From positions 1 through 39,528 of the forward strand of contig CANJCO010000049.1 in assembly GCA_947473045.1 (NCBI GenBank): a stretch of DNA of 39,528 nt, read 5' to 3'. Shown here piece after piece: positions 23,402 through 32,417 of the stretch. Position numbers and translations under genes: made by a program. The notes under the pieces are model-generated. The model was not told where the DNA came from. It saw only the letters and a list, made by a program, of their open reading frames with translations, and did no database searches. Positions within the stretch are counted from its first letter, which is position 1. Each line of letters starts with the position of its first letter. This DNA is from Myxococcales bacterium. GTDB lineage: Bacteria > Myxococcota_A > Polyangia > Polyangiales > Polyangiaceae.

Positions 23402-24934
23402 GTGATTGACGCGTACTTGCGCCGCTCGCTCCTCGCGACCGTGTACGACGTCGCGCGCGAGACGCCGCTCGAACACGCGCCCAGGCTGTCGGCGAAGCTC
23501 GGTCACAACGTGCTCGTCAAACGCGAGGACATGCAGCCGATCTTCTCGTTCAAGCTGCGCGGCGCGTACAACAAGATGGTGCGCCTGCCCGCGAGCGCCC
23601 TCGCAGCGGGGGTCGTCGCGGCCTCGGCGGGCAACCACGCGCAGGGCGTCGCGCTCGCCGCCACGCGCCTCAAGACGCGGGCTGTCATCGTCATGCCGCG
23701 CACCACCCCGTCGATCAAAGTCGAGGCGGTGCGGGCGCTCGGCGCCACGGTCACGCTCGTGGGAGACACGCTCGAACAGGCGGCGGAGCACGCCGACAGG
23801 GTCGCCCGCGAAGGTGGAATGACGTACGTGCACCCGTACGACGATCCCGACGTTATCGCGGGGCAGGGCACCGTGGGCATTGAGCTGCTCCGGCAGTGTC
23901 CGGGTCGCCTCGACGCGATATTTGTGCCCGTCGGAGGCGGCGGCCTCATCGCGGGAATCGGCGCCGTCGTGAAGGCGCTGCGACCTGAGGTGCGCATCAT
24001 CGCCGTCGAGCCCGAGGGCGCCGACGCGATGATTCGCTCGCTGCGCGAAAAGCGCCGCGTGACGCTGAGCACGGTGAGTCGTTTCGCCGAAGGCGTGGCC
24101 GTGCGCGCGCCCGGCGTCGAGACGCTGCGCATCGCCGAGCGCGTGGTCGACGAGGGTGTGGTGGTCTCCAACGACGAGATATGCGCCGCGATTCGTGATC
24201 TGTTCGAAGATCGGCGCGCGATGCTCGAGCCCTCCGGCGCCCTCGCTTACGCGGGCATGAAGCGCTGGGCGCAAGAGCATCCCGAGTCACGCGGCGCGAC
24301 GATGATCGCGATCAGCTCGGGCGCCAACGTGAACTTCGATCGCCTGCGCTACGTCGCGGAGCGGGCCGACGTCGGCGAGCAGCGCGAGATGATCTTCGCC
24401 GTCACGATCCCTGAAAAAGCCGGCAGTTTTAGGCAATTTTGCCAGATCGTAGGCGACCGCTACGTGACCGAATGCAGCTATCGCATCGCCGACGCCGAGC
24501 GCGCTCAGGTGTTCGTTGGGGTTCGCATCGAGGCCCGCCACGAGGCGGACGGCCTCGCGTGCGCGCTGCGCAACGAAGGCTACGGCGTGATCGATCTCAC
24601 GGGCAGCGAGGTGGCGAAGCTGCACGTGCGTCATCTGGTGGGCGGCCGCGCGCCGCACATTCGCGATGAGCGTTTGCTGGCGTTCTGGTTTCCCGAGCGC
24701 ACGGGCGCGCTGGCCGAGTTTCTGCGCCTCATGCGCCACCCGTGGAGCATCAGCCTGTTTCACTACCGCAATCACGGATCCGACTTCGGGCGCGTGCTGG
24801 TGGGGCTCGTGGTGCCGCCCGAAGACGCAAACGCGCTCTCGGATTTTCTTGCGGCGCTGGGGTTCGAGTGGTCGGAGGTCGGCGACGATCCCGCGTGTCA
24901 GGCTTTTCTCGGAAGGCCCGAAGCGCAGGCGTGA
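23402..24934 (+). CDS. ilvA: Threonine dehydratase (biosynthetic type with two ACT-like domains)
   Basis: A 510-aa PLP enzyme that turns threonine into 2-oxobutyrate, the committed step to isoleucine. The PLP lysine is Lys51 in SFKLRGAYNK, SAGNHAQGVA follows, and the glycine loop is PVGGGGLIAGIG. The C-terminal third holds two ACT-like modules, from EMIFAVTIPEKAGSFRQFC and again ERLLAFWFPERTGALAEFL, as in the allosteric isoleucine-inhibited enzyme. The start is GTG 23402, 22 bp after ilvC, with a weak ribosome binding site. It ends the operon. Its stop is 8 bp from the end of the convergent EAL/histidine kinase gene, leaving no room for a terminator between them. Confidence 0.95.
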   Translation: MIDAYLRRSLLATVYDVARETPLEHAPRLSAKLGHNVLVKREDMQPIFSFKLRGAYNKMVRLPASALAAGVVAASAGNHAQGVALAATRLKTRAVIVMPRTTPSIKVEAVRALGATVTLVGDTLEQAAEHADRVAREGGMTYVHPYDDPDVIAGQGTVGIELLRQCPGRLDAIFVPVGGGGLIAGIGAVVKALRPEVRIIAVEPEGADAMIRSLREKRRVTLSTVSRFAEGVAVRAPGVETLRIAERVVDEGVVVSNDEICAAIRDLFEDRRAMLEPSGALAYAGMKRWAQEHPESRGATMIAISSGANVNFDRLRYVAERADVGEQREMIFAVTIPEKAGSFRQFCQIVGDRYVTECSYRIADAERAQVFVGVRIEARHEADGLACALRNEGYGVIDLTGSEVAKLHVRHLVGGRAPHIRDERLLAFWFPERTGALAEFLRLMRHPWSISLFHYRNHGSDFGRVLVGLVVPPEDANALSDFLAALGFEWSEVGDDPACQAFLGRPEAQA

Positions 24935-24942
24935 CCTGCGCG

Positions 24943-27900
24943 TCAGCCGATCGACTGAGGCGTGACCGTGACGAACGGGGGCTGGGGCCTCGCGAAGAAA
25001 TAGCCCTGCAGCAGATCGCAGCCGAGGTCGACGAGTACGCGCGCTTCTTCGGCGGTCTCGACGCCTTCGGCGACCACGGACGTGTGCGATCTGCGGCAAA
25101 CGCCGACCATCGACGACACCAGCTCACGCTTAATGCGTGAGGTGTGAATGTCGCGCACGAGCGACATGTCGAGCTTCGCGACTTCGGGCGAGAGCTTCAC
25201 GAGCCACGACAGGCCGGCATAGCCCTCGCCGAGGTCGTCGAGCGCGAGTCGGTAGCCGGCGCCGCGCAGCTCTTCGAGGGTGCTGCCGAGGTTCTGTGTG
25301 GAGCCGAGCTGTGCGCGCTCGGTGACCTCGAGAATGACGCGCGAGGCGAACGGCAGCAGGGGCTCGTCGGCCGCGAGGAGCAGGTCGCTCCGCAGCTCCA
25401 TGGGGTGCAGGTTCACGAAGATCACTTCGTCGCGCTGCGGATTTTCGCGCAGCGTCGCGGCGACCGAAGCGCGGATGGCGCGCCCGAGCTCTTCCATGCG
25501 GCCGAGGGCGTCGGCAGCGGCGAGCAGCTGCGGCGGCCCGGGCAGGTGCTTGCTCTTGCAGCGCATGAGCGCTTCATAGGCAAACAGCGACTGATCGTGG
25601 GCGCGGACGATGGGCTGGTAGGCGACGCTGAGCATCGTCAGCGCTTCGTCGAAGTGGCGCGCGGTGGCCGGGAGGTCGAGCAGCATCGCGCTCTCGCCGG
25701 CCTTGGAAATGAGCAGCTTCTGCTGCAAGCGCGCGACCTGGCCCTCGGCGATCGACCGCTCGACCTCTTCGATGAGCACGCTGCTGATGATGGGCTTGGT
25801 GAGATAGCTCGTCGCGTGGCCGCGCAGCGCCTTCTGGGCGGTCTCGATGGTCGGATCGCCGGTCATCATCAAAATGGGCACGAACGTGTCGCGCTTGCGA
25901 ATGGCGGCGAGCACGGTGATGCCGTTGGCGTCGGGAAGGTTCACATCGACGAGCGCGAGCTGCAACTCGTTGTCGGCAGCGAGCGCGATGGCCTCTGCGC
26001 CGGTAGCGGCTTCGATCACCTGCAAGCCGCGCCCCGTAAGCAGCGCCGCGAACCCGCGTCGGAGCTGCTCATCGTCTTCGACGAGGAGCACCTTCGGCCG
26101 GCTCACGGGAACGGTGGACGCCGGCGTGGGTCGGAGATCGGTGCGCGGGCGTCGCGATGTCGGGTCGGCTCCGGGCCTCGCGCTTCGACTCGGAGCCACG
26201 CGCGCGGCTTCGATGGTGTCGAGCGCGCGCCGTGCGAGGGTGCCGGTTGTAAACGGCTTCCACAGCACTTCGATGCCCGGCTCGAAGCCTGTTTCGGAGC
26301 CGTCGAAATAGCCGGTCACGATGAGCTTCGCGGCGTGGGGCGTGACGCGCGCGGCGTGGGCCAGCACGTCACCTCCGCCCATTCCGGGCAGCACCATGTC
26401 GCACACGATGAGGCTCAGCGTGTTGCCGAGCGTGTCGAGCTCGCGCACTGCGGCCTCGCCGCTCGCCGCCTCGACGACCTTGAAGCCAACGTCGCTCAGC
26501 GCGCGCGCGCAGGCCCGACGCAGCGGAGCCTCGTCTTCTACGAGCAGGCAAATGGCGCCGTCCGCGTTTCCGGTAATCGGAAGGGGCGCGACGCTGGCGA
26601 TCTGCGCTGCGGCCTTGTCGGTGAGCGGCAGCTCAATGACAAACGCCGTACCGCGGCCGATCGTGCTTTGCACCGTGACCGTGCCGCCGCTGCGCTCGAT
26701 GAGCATCTTCGACGTGGTCAGGCCAAGGCCCGTACCCACGCCGCGGGGCTTGGTCGTGAACAGCGGCTCGAAGATGCGACGCGCGATCTCGGGCGACATG
26801 CCGCTGCCGGTGTCGGTGACTTCGAGTCGCACGAAGCGGTGCGCCTCGAGCGCGCCGGAGGCGACCTCGGGCCGCGACGCGGCGATCAGGATCTGGCCGC
26901 CGGTCGGCATGGCGTCGCGCGCGTTGGCTACCAAGTTTAGCAGGATTTGCTCGAGCGAGGTCGAGTCGGCGCGCACGAGCATTTGGGTGGGCTCGACGCG
27001 CACTTCGACTTTGACGCGCGGCCCCGCGAGGCGCTCGCACATGGCGCGCGTCTCGAGGATGACCGTGGCGAGGTCGACGCTGGAGTTTTCGGACAGCTCG
27101 TTGCGTCGCGAAAAATCGAGCAGCTTGCGCGTGAGCATTTCGCCGCGGCGCGTTGCCAGCACGACCTCGTCGAGATCGGCCTTGCGCACGGGATCTTCGA
27201 GGCCGTCGCGGGCGAGGTCGGCGAAGGCCGAAATGGCGCCGAGCACATTGTTGAAGTCGTGGGCGATGCCGGCGGTAAGACGGCCGGTCAGCTCCATGCG
27301 CTGGCTCTCGGCGAGCGCGCCCTCGGCGATGCGCTCGCGCGTCACGTCCTTGTGGAACATGAGCAGGTGGGTGATTTGGCTGGCCCGGTTGAGCACCGGC
27401 GATATGGCCACCGAGAGCCAGAGCGGTTCACCCGAAAGGCGCCTCGCCGCAACGACCGCGTCCGCCGCCGTGCGCTCCATCAGGGCAGCGCGCATGCGCA
27501 CGACGCCATCGTCGGTGTCGTTTGCCGCGAGCATGCACGGAGCGAGCGCGAGCAGCGCTTCGCGGGGCGCGCCTGCCATCGCCGCGAACGCGTCGTTGAC
27601 GAACACGACCTTGCGATCGTCGCCTGAAGCCTCGCACAGCAGAATACCGATGCTCGCCGATTCGACCGCGGCGCGCAAAAGCCGGGTGCGCGTGTCGGTC
27701 GCGTAGCGCTCGAGCGCCACTGTGATGGTCGCCGACAGCGTGCGCTCGTCGAACGGCTTGAGCAGGTAGCCGTACGGGGACGTCTCGGCGGCCCGACGGA
27801 CGGTGTCCTCGTCGGCGTAGGCCGTGAGAAACAGCACGAGCGGATCGCCCAGCTTGCCGATGGCGCGCGCGGTGTCGATACCGTCGGCCGGCCCGCGGAT

Positions 27901-28158
27901 GAAGATGTCCATCAGCACGAGATCGGGCAGGGTGCTCGTGTAGAGCGCGACCGCGTCTTCGAGGTTGTCGGCCACGCCCGCGACTTCGAAGCCGAGCCGG
28001 GCGAGTCTTCGCTCGAGATCGAGCGCGATGAGCGCCTCGTCCTCGACGATCATCACGCGCTTGCGCGCGAGGCTACCGCCTCCGGGAGAGCTCGGCGCCG
28101 CGTCGGGCCGGGGTGCGGTGGACGAGGTCGTGAGCAATGAAGATTTCTCTCGAAACAA
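24943..28158 (-). CDS. REC-PAS-histidine kinase-REC-REC-EAL hybrid signalling protein
   Basis: A 1071-aa cytosolic protein with seven recognisable domains. REC1 (about 34-155) has phospho-acceptor Asp84 in LVLMDIFIRG and the YGYLLKPFDER block typical of regulators served by HisKA_2 kinases. A PAS domain follows (about 165-285). The HisKA H-box GIAHDFNNVLGAI carries His300, and the HATPase shows NLVANARDAMP, DTGSGM and GTGLGLTTSKMLIE. REC2 (about 540-655, VCDMVLPGMGG) and REC3 (about 690-810, LALVDVNLPDANG) follow. The EAL domain (about 840-1065) has Glu862 in YEALMR, then FVNLHP, EVTER, LALDDLGEGYAGL, KLDMSL, VAEGVET and LLQGYFF. All the usual catalytic positions appear present, so c-di-GMP hydrolysis is likely. 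It is divergent from the HisKA_2 membrane kinase at 28301, a probable partner. Confidence 0.9.
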   Translation of the reverse strand: MFREKSSLLTTSSTAPRPDAAPSSPGGGSLARKRVMIVEDEALIALDLERRLARLGFEVAGVADNLEDAVALYTSTLPDLVLMDIFIRGPADGIDTARAIGKLGDPLVLFLTAYADEDTVRRAAETSPYGYLLKPFDERTLSATITVALERYATDTRTRLLRAAVESASIGILLCEASGDDRKVVFVNDAFAAMAGAPREALLALAPCMLAANDTDDGVVRMRAALMERTAADAVVAARRLSGEPLWLSVAISPVLNRASQITHLLMFHKDVTRERIAEGALAESQRMELTGRLTAGIAHDFNNVLGAISAFADLARDGLEDPVRKADLDEVVLATRRGEMLTRKLLDFSRRNELSENSSVDLATVILETRAMCERLAGPRVKVEVRVEPTQMLVRADSTSLEQILLNLVANARDAMPTGGQILIAASRPEVASGALEAHRFVRLEVTDTGSGMSPEIARRIFEPLFTTKPRGVGTGLGLTTSKMLIERSGGTVTVQSTIGRGTAFVIELPLTDKAAAQIASVAPLPITGNADGAICLLVEDEAPLRRACARALSDVGFKVVEAASGEAAVRELDTLGNTLSLIVCDMVLPGMGGGDVLAHAARVTPHAAKLIVTGYFDGSETGFEPGIEVLWKPFTTGTLARRALDTIEAARVAPSRSARPGADPTSRRPRTDLRPTPASTVPVSRPKVLLVEDDEQLRRGFAALLTGRGLQVIEAATGAEAIALAADNELQLALVDVNLPDANGITVLAAIRKRDTFVPILMMTGDPTIETAQKALRGHATSYLTKPIISSVLIEEVERSIAEGQVARLQQKLLISKAGESAMLLDLPATARHFDEALTMLSVAYQPIVRAHDQSLFAYEALMRCKSKHLPGPPQLLAAADALGRMEELGRAIRASVAATLRENPQRDEVIFVNLHPMELRSDLLLAADEPLLPFASRVILEVTERAQLGSTQNLGSTLEELRGAGYRLALDDLGEGYAGLSWLVKLSPEVAKLDMSLVRDIHTSRIKRELVSSMVGVCRRSHTSVVAEGVETAEEARVLVDLGCDLLQGYFFARPQPPFVTVTPQSIG

Positions 28159-28300
28159 GTGAGCAATACCTCTGCGCGAGTGCTTCGGGTGTCGGCCGGT
28201 CGCCGCGCTGGCGGAATGGTGACAGCAATTACGGCCGAAGTCGCCCGCGAATAAGCCCCGACCCCGTTATCTTTCGTCGTGTCGCGCAAGCTCGGTTGCA
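28159..28300. promoter_or_regulatory. Divergent promoter region of the two signalling genes
   Basis: 142 bp separate the EAL hybrid (minus) from the membrane kinase (plus). Both promoters must lie here, implying coordinated expression. I could not assign -35/-10 boxes with confidence and saw no strong dyad. Confidence 0.4.
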
Positions 28301-30703
28301 GTGTTAGCCTCGGCAGCAGTGAATGAGATCGTCCTGCCCCGCGAGGCGCCGCGAGAGTTGCTGGCCGGGTCGGGCGATCCGTTGCCCGCGACGCTTGCCG
28401 CGCGCGTAACGTTCGTAATCGCGCTGGCGCTCACCAGCCTCGTCGCGGCGCTCGGCGTCGTGCAGCCCGTCTCGCTCCTGTGGCTGTACGGGTCGCTCGT
28501 TGTCGTAGCGGGCGTGGTGTCGTTCGCGCCCGGGATCCCGGAGCGCGCGCGCGCGGCCTGCGTCACGACCTCCTGGCTGCTCGCCGGCCTGGGCACGCTC
28601 TGGAGCGACGGGCTCAGCGGGGGCCTCGCGATTCTCGTGGTGGCGGTCGCTTTGATCGGACTGCTGCACACCCGCGCGGTAGCGGTCGCGGCGGCGATCG
28701 TGAGCACTGCGGCGATGGTCGTCGCCGGCATCCCCCGCGTCGCAAGCCGCGAGGACGCCGCGCGACTCGCCGCGCACGCCGGAACGTTCTTCGGCATCTC
28801 GGTGATGACTACGCTGGTGCAGTCCGCCGTTGTGCGCAAAGCCAATCTGGCCACGGAGCGCGCGCGCAACCTCGCGATCGCGGTCGAGTGCACCGAGAGC
28901 AGCGTGATCATGTCGGGCGTCGACGGCCGCATTACGTGGGTCAACGAGGCTTTCTCCCGCCTCACCGGGTTCGCGCGCGTCGACGCAGTCGGGCGCAAGC
29001 CATCCGAGCTGCTTCAGGGGCCCGCGACCTCGCCCGCGTCGCGCGCCTACATGCGCGATCGCCTGCGGAGCGGCGAGCCCTTTGCGTGCGAAGTCATCAA
29101 CTACACCAAGTCACGAGAGCCCTATTTTACCGCGATTGAGCTTCAACCGCTCCGCGACGACGCAGGCGTTCTGCGCGGCTTTACGGCGCTGCAGACCGAC
29201 GTCACCCTGGCCCGCATGCGATCGGAGCTCGACACGGTCGATCGCGAGCTGACGACGGCGCTGGCCGCTGCCCGCACTGCCGATGATGGTCTTCGGGCCC
29301 TCGTTGAAAAGTTGGTCGAGGCGCCCCCCGTGCTCGTCGCCAGAGCCTGGCGGGTTTTCGACGGCAACACGACGCTCGTCGCCAGCGCGCGCACGCGCTC
29401 GTCGCACGTCTCGCCCGAGGCGATCGACGAAGTTTTCGCGGGTTCGAGTCCTCCGGCCGTGCAACGTGGCTCGAGCGTGACCTTCGAGAGTCGTAGGTCG
29501 GCCGGGTTCGCCCACTCGGTGCTTCGCCGCGGCCTCGCCGGCGATCGGCCCTGGGTCATCGAGGTGTGCGTCGCCGACGAAGTTCCGGGGCGCGCCGAGC
29601 TCGCTGAGCGGCTGCCGCGGCTGATGGCGACGCTGTCGCAGTTTCTTCGAAGGCTCGATGAAAACGAGCGCTTCGAAGCGATCTTCGAGCATTCGCCGGA
29701 TGCCCTCATCGTGGTCGACGACGCGGGGCGCGTGCAGCAGCGCAACGCCGTTGCTGCGTCGTACTTTCGTGAACTGGCGCCCGGCTCCGAGGCGGCCTCC
29801 GTTGTGCACCAGCTCGCCGCGCCCCTTGGCAGCCTGCGCGCGGCCGATGTACATCGCGTCGCCGGTGCGGCGACGAACGCTTCGTGGCGCATCGGAGCCG
29901 AGAGCGCCGCTTCAATCGAGGTCGAGGCCACGTTCGCTCCCATCCCGCTGGCTGCAGGTCAGGGCGTGCTGGTCGCGGTGCGCGACGTCACCGCTCGCCG
30001 CCAGGCCGAGCACGCGCTCGAAGCCGCGCTTGTCGCCGCTTCGCGTGCGCTGGCCGAGCGCGAGGTGCTGCTCAAAGAGATTCACCACCGGGTCAAAAAC
30101 AACCTCCAGATCGTCGCGAGCCTGCTCGGGATGCAGGCCGACCGCTCCAGGACCGAGGAGGCGCAGTCGGTGCTCGTCGAGAGTGAACATCGCATCCGAT
30201 CGATGGCGCTGATTCACAGCATGCTCTACGGCGGCAGTGATCTCGCGCACGTCGATATCGCCGAGTACGCCACCGCGCTCGCCAGCGAGCTGCGCAGCGC
30301 GCTCGACACGGGCGCCGAGCTGTCGTTTTCGGTCGAGAGCGTCGAGCTCAGCGTCGATCAGGCCATTCCGTGCGGCCTCATCTTGAACGAGCTGATCACC
30401 AACGCGCTCAAGCACGGTCGATCGGCAGACGGCCGTTGCCGACTGCGCGTCGAGGTCGGCCTTCGAGATCGCGCCCTGGTGCTCACGATTTCCGATTCCG
30501 GCCCAGGGTTGCCTGCCGACTACGACGCCCGCCGAAAAGGCTCCCTGGGCATGAAAATCATCGACGCTCTGGTGCGGCAGCTTGGCGCGACGATCTCGGT
30601 CGAGCGCACCGGCGGCGCGCGCTTCGTGCTGGCCATGCCCATCGCCGAGAGCGTATTGCCTCCGCTGGTGGCGCCCGTAGCGCGCACGGCCTCGGCCTCG
30701 TAG
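28301..30703 (+). CDS. Membrane-bound PAS/HisKA_2 sensor histidine kinase
   Basis: About 800 aa. The N-terminal 185 residues contain around six hydrophobic segments (for example FVIALALTSLVAALGVV, YGSLVVVAGVVSF and AAAIVSTAAMVVAGI), an integral-membrane sensor module of unknown ligand. PAS1 (about 190-310) carries VGRKPSELLQGP, LOV-like in layout but without the flavin-binding Cys. An unassigned alpha/beta region (about 330-440) follows, then PAS2 (about 450-570, IFEHSPDALIVVDDAG). The kinase core has H-box KEIHHRVKNNLQI with His595/His596, the N-box GLILNELITNALKHG, and SDSGPGLP. The start is GTG 28301 or the in-frame GTG 28319; neither has a good ribosome binding site. It probably signals to REC1 of the divergent EAL protein, an inference from position and from the known pairing of HisKA_2 kinases with that REC type. 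Confidence 0.88.
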   Translation: MLASAAVNEIVLPREAPRELLAGSGDPLPATLAARVTFVIALALTSLVAALGVVQPVSLLWLYGSLVVVAGVVSFAPGIPERARAACVTTSWLLAGLGTLWSDGLSGGLAILVVAVALIGLLHTRAVAVAAAIVSTAAMVVAGIPRVASREDAARLAAHAGTFFGISVMTTLVQSAVVRKANLATERARNLAIAVECTESSVIMSGVDGRITWVNEAFSRLTGFARVDAVGRKPSELLQGPATSPASRAYMRDRLRSGEPFACEVINYTKSREPYFTAIELQPLRDDAGVLRGFTALQTDVTLARMRSELDTVDRELTTALAAARTADDGLRALVEKLVEAPPVLVARAWRVFDGNTTLVASARTRSSHVSPEAIDEVFAGSSPPAVQRGSSVTFESRRSAGFAHSVLRRGLAGDRPWVIEVCVADEVPGRAELAERLPRLMATLSQFLRRLDENERFEAIFEHSPDALIVVDDAGRVQQRNAVAASYFRELAPGSEAASVVHQLAAPLGSLRAADVHRVAGAATNASWRIGAESAASIEVEATFAPIPLAAGQGVLVAVRDVTARRQAEHALEAALVAASRALAEREVLLKEIHHRVKNNLQIVASLLGMQADRSRTEEAQSVLVESEHRIRSMALIHSMLYGGSDLAHVDIAEYATALASELRSALDTGAELSFSVESVELSVDQAIPCGLILNELITNALKHGRSADGRCRLRVEVGLRDRALVLTISDSGPGLPADYDARRKGSLGMKIIDALVRQLGATISVERTGGARFVLAMPIAESVLPPLVAPVARTASAS

Positions 30704-30749
30704 CGAACGTCGCGCGCCCATCCGCACTTTGTGCGATCCTGACGCCATC

Positions 30750-32375
30750 ATGCGCGTCGCAGCCTTCTTCACCGTCCCGTTCGTTTTTGTCGCGTGTTCG
30801 AGCGCGCCGAGCAACAGTCCGCCCGGCGCCGACGCCGACGGCGGGGCGAGCGAGGCGGCGGCCGACGGGGGAAGCGGCCCGCATTCGTGCGAGGTGACCT
30901 CGAAGGGCACCGCGGGCGTCGTGCTGCAGGGGAGGTTGCTTCTGCCCGCGGGACCGCTCGACGGGGAGCTGCTCATCGATGCCGCCGGAAAGATCGCGTG
31001 CGCCGCGGCTTCGTGCGCGGCCTCGCCGGGCTATGGACAGGCCACGCTGGTGAGCTGCGCCGGGGCCGTGATTTCCCCAGGTCTCGTCAACGCGCACGAC
31101 CATACCAACTACGCGACGCAGCCGCCGATCGCGGTTGGCCAGCAGCGCTGGGAGCACAGACACGGTTGGCGCACCGGCAACGGTGGACCGAAATTGCCGG
31201 GGCCCCAGTCGACGACGAACGCCGCGCTGATCGCAGCCGCGGAGCTGCGATTCGTGATGAGCGGCGCGACGAGCATTTTGTCGTCGGGCGGCGTCAGCGG
31301 GTTGCTCCGCAACGTCGCGTCGTTCAAAAATCCCGAGCAGCTCGAGGGGCTCACCGGCAAGACGGCCTACTTCGATACGTTTCCGCTCGGCGATTCGAAC
31401 GGCACCGAGATCGCGAACGGATGCGCCTATCCCGCGGTGCGCAGCGCGGGCGCCGCGTTCGCCGATGGCGTCTACGCGCCGCACGTAGCCGAAGGCATCA
31501 ACGCCGCCGCTGAAAACGAGTTCGCCTGCGTGAAAGGCGCGCTTGTCACGTCGAGGACCGCCATCATCCACGGCGTCGGACTCGGCGCCGCCGATGTCGC
31601 CACGATCAAGGCGCAGGGCGCCCTTGTGGTCTGGTCGCCGCGCTCCAACATCGTGCTGTACGGCAACACCGCGCCGGTCACCGAGCTCGCACAAGCCGGC
31701 GTGCCGCTCGCGCTCGGCACCGACTGGCTGCCCACCGGGTCGATGAACATGCTGCGCGAGCTTGCGTGCGCGCGATCGCTGAGCGAAAAATATTTCGCCG
31801 GCGCCTTCGACGACCGGGCGCTTTGGACGATGGCGACCAAAAACGGATCGATCGCCACCGGGTTCTCCGACCAGATCGGCGAGCTCGCCGTGGGGAAATA
31901 TGCCGATCTCGCAGTCTACGACGGCAGCTCGGGCGCCGACTACGGGGCAGTGGTTCGCGCCGGCGTCGAAGACGTTCGCCTCGTCATGCGCGGCGGCAAA
32001 GTGCTCTACGGCGACAGCGCGCTCACCAGCGCGCTCGCGACGGGCTGCGCCGATCTCGACGTGTGCGGACAAAAGCGACAGGCGTGCGTCGACACGCCCG
32101 GCGTCACCCTCGCCGCGATTGAGTCGGCGATCGCGAGCGTATATCCGCTGTTTTTCTGCAAGAACGCCGCCCCTGCGGGCGAGCCGTCGTGCGTGCCGTA
32201 TCGCGACACCTACCCCGCCGGCACGTCGGCGACCGACCGCGACGGTGACGGTGTGCTCGACAGCGCCGACGACTGCCCCGACGTATTCAACCCGGCGCGG
32301 CCGATGGACAACGGCGCGCAAGCCGACGCCAACAAGAACGGAAAAGGCGACGCCTGCGATCCGAGTCCGCTCTGA
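30750..32375 (+). CDS. Amidohydrolase lipoprotein with thrombospondin type 3-like tail
   Basis: A 541-aa predicted lipoprotein; lipobox FVAC (Cys16) follows ATG 30750, preferred over a TTG start seven codons upstream. After an Asp/Gly/Ala linker lies a metal-dependent amidohydrolase: the beta-sandwich entry GELLIDAAGKIACAA, the metal motif VNAHDHTNY, then AIIHGVGL, VVWSPRSNIVLYGN, and LALGTDWLPTGSMNML with the conserved Asp. GELAVGKYADLAVYD and RLVMRGGKVLYGD complete the fold. This is the ATZ/TRZ-like chlorohydrolase/deaminase pattern, although the strand-4 Lys and His positions were not assigned. The last 45 residues (DRDGDGVLDSADDCPDVFNP through ANKNGKGDACD) are calcium-binding thrombospondin type 3-like repeats. 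Surface display of an amidohydrolase is unusual; the substrate is unknown. Confidence 0.85.
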   Translation: MRVAAFFTVPFVFVACSSAPSNSPPGADADGGASEAAADGGSGPHSCEVTSKGTAGVVLQGRLLLPAGPLDGELLIDAAGKIACAAASCAASPGYGQATLVSCAGAVISPGLVNAHDHTNYATQPPIAVGQQRWEHRHGWRTGNGGPKLPGPQSTTNAALIAAAELRFVMSGATSILSSGGVSGLLRNVASFKNPEQLEGLTGKTAYFDTFPLGDSNGTEIANGCAYPAVRSAGAAFADGVYAPHVAEGINAAAENEFACVKGALVTSRTAIIHGVGLGAADVATIKAQGALVVWSPRSNIVLYGNTAPVTELAQAGVPLALGTDWLPTGSMNMLRELACARSLSEKYFAGAFDDRALWTMATKNGSIATGFSDQIGELAVGKYADLAVYDGSSGADYGAVVRAGVEDVRLVMRGGKVLYGDSALTSALATGCADLDVCGQKRQACVDTPGVTLAAIESAIASVYPLFFCKNAAPAGEPSCVPYRDTYPAGTSATDRDGDGVLDSADDCPDVFNPARPMDNGAQADANKNGKGDACDPSPL

Positions 32376-32417
32376 CGACCGCGTGATTCGCGGCGCTTCG
32401 GGCTATGCTCGCGCGCC

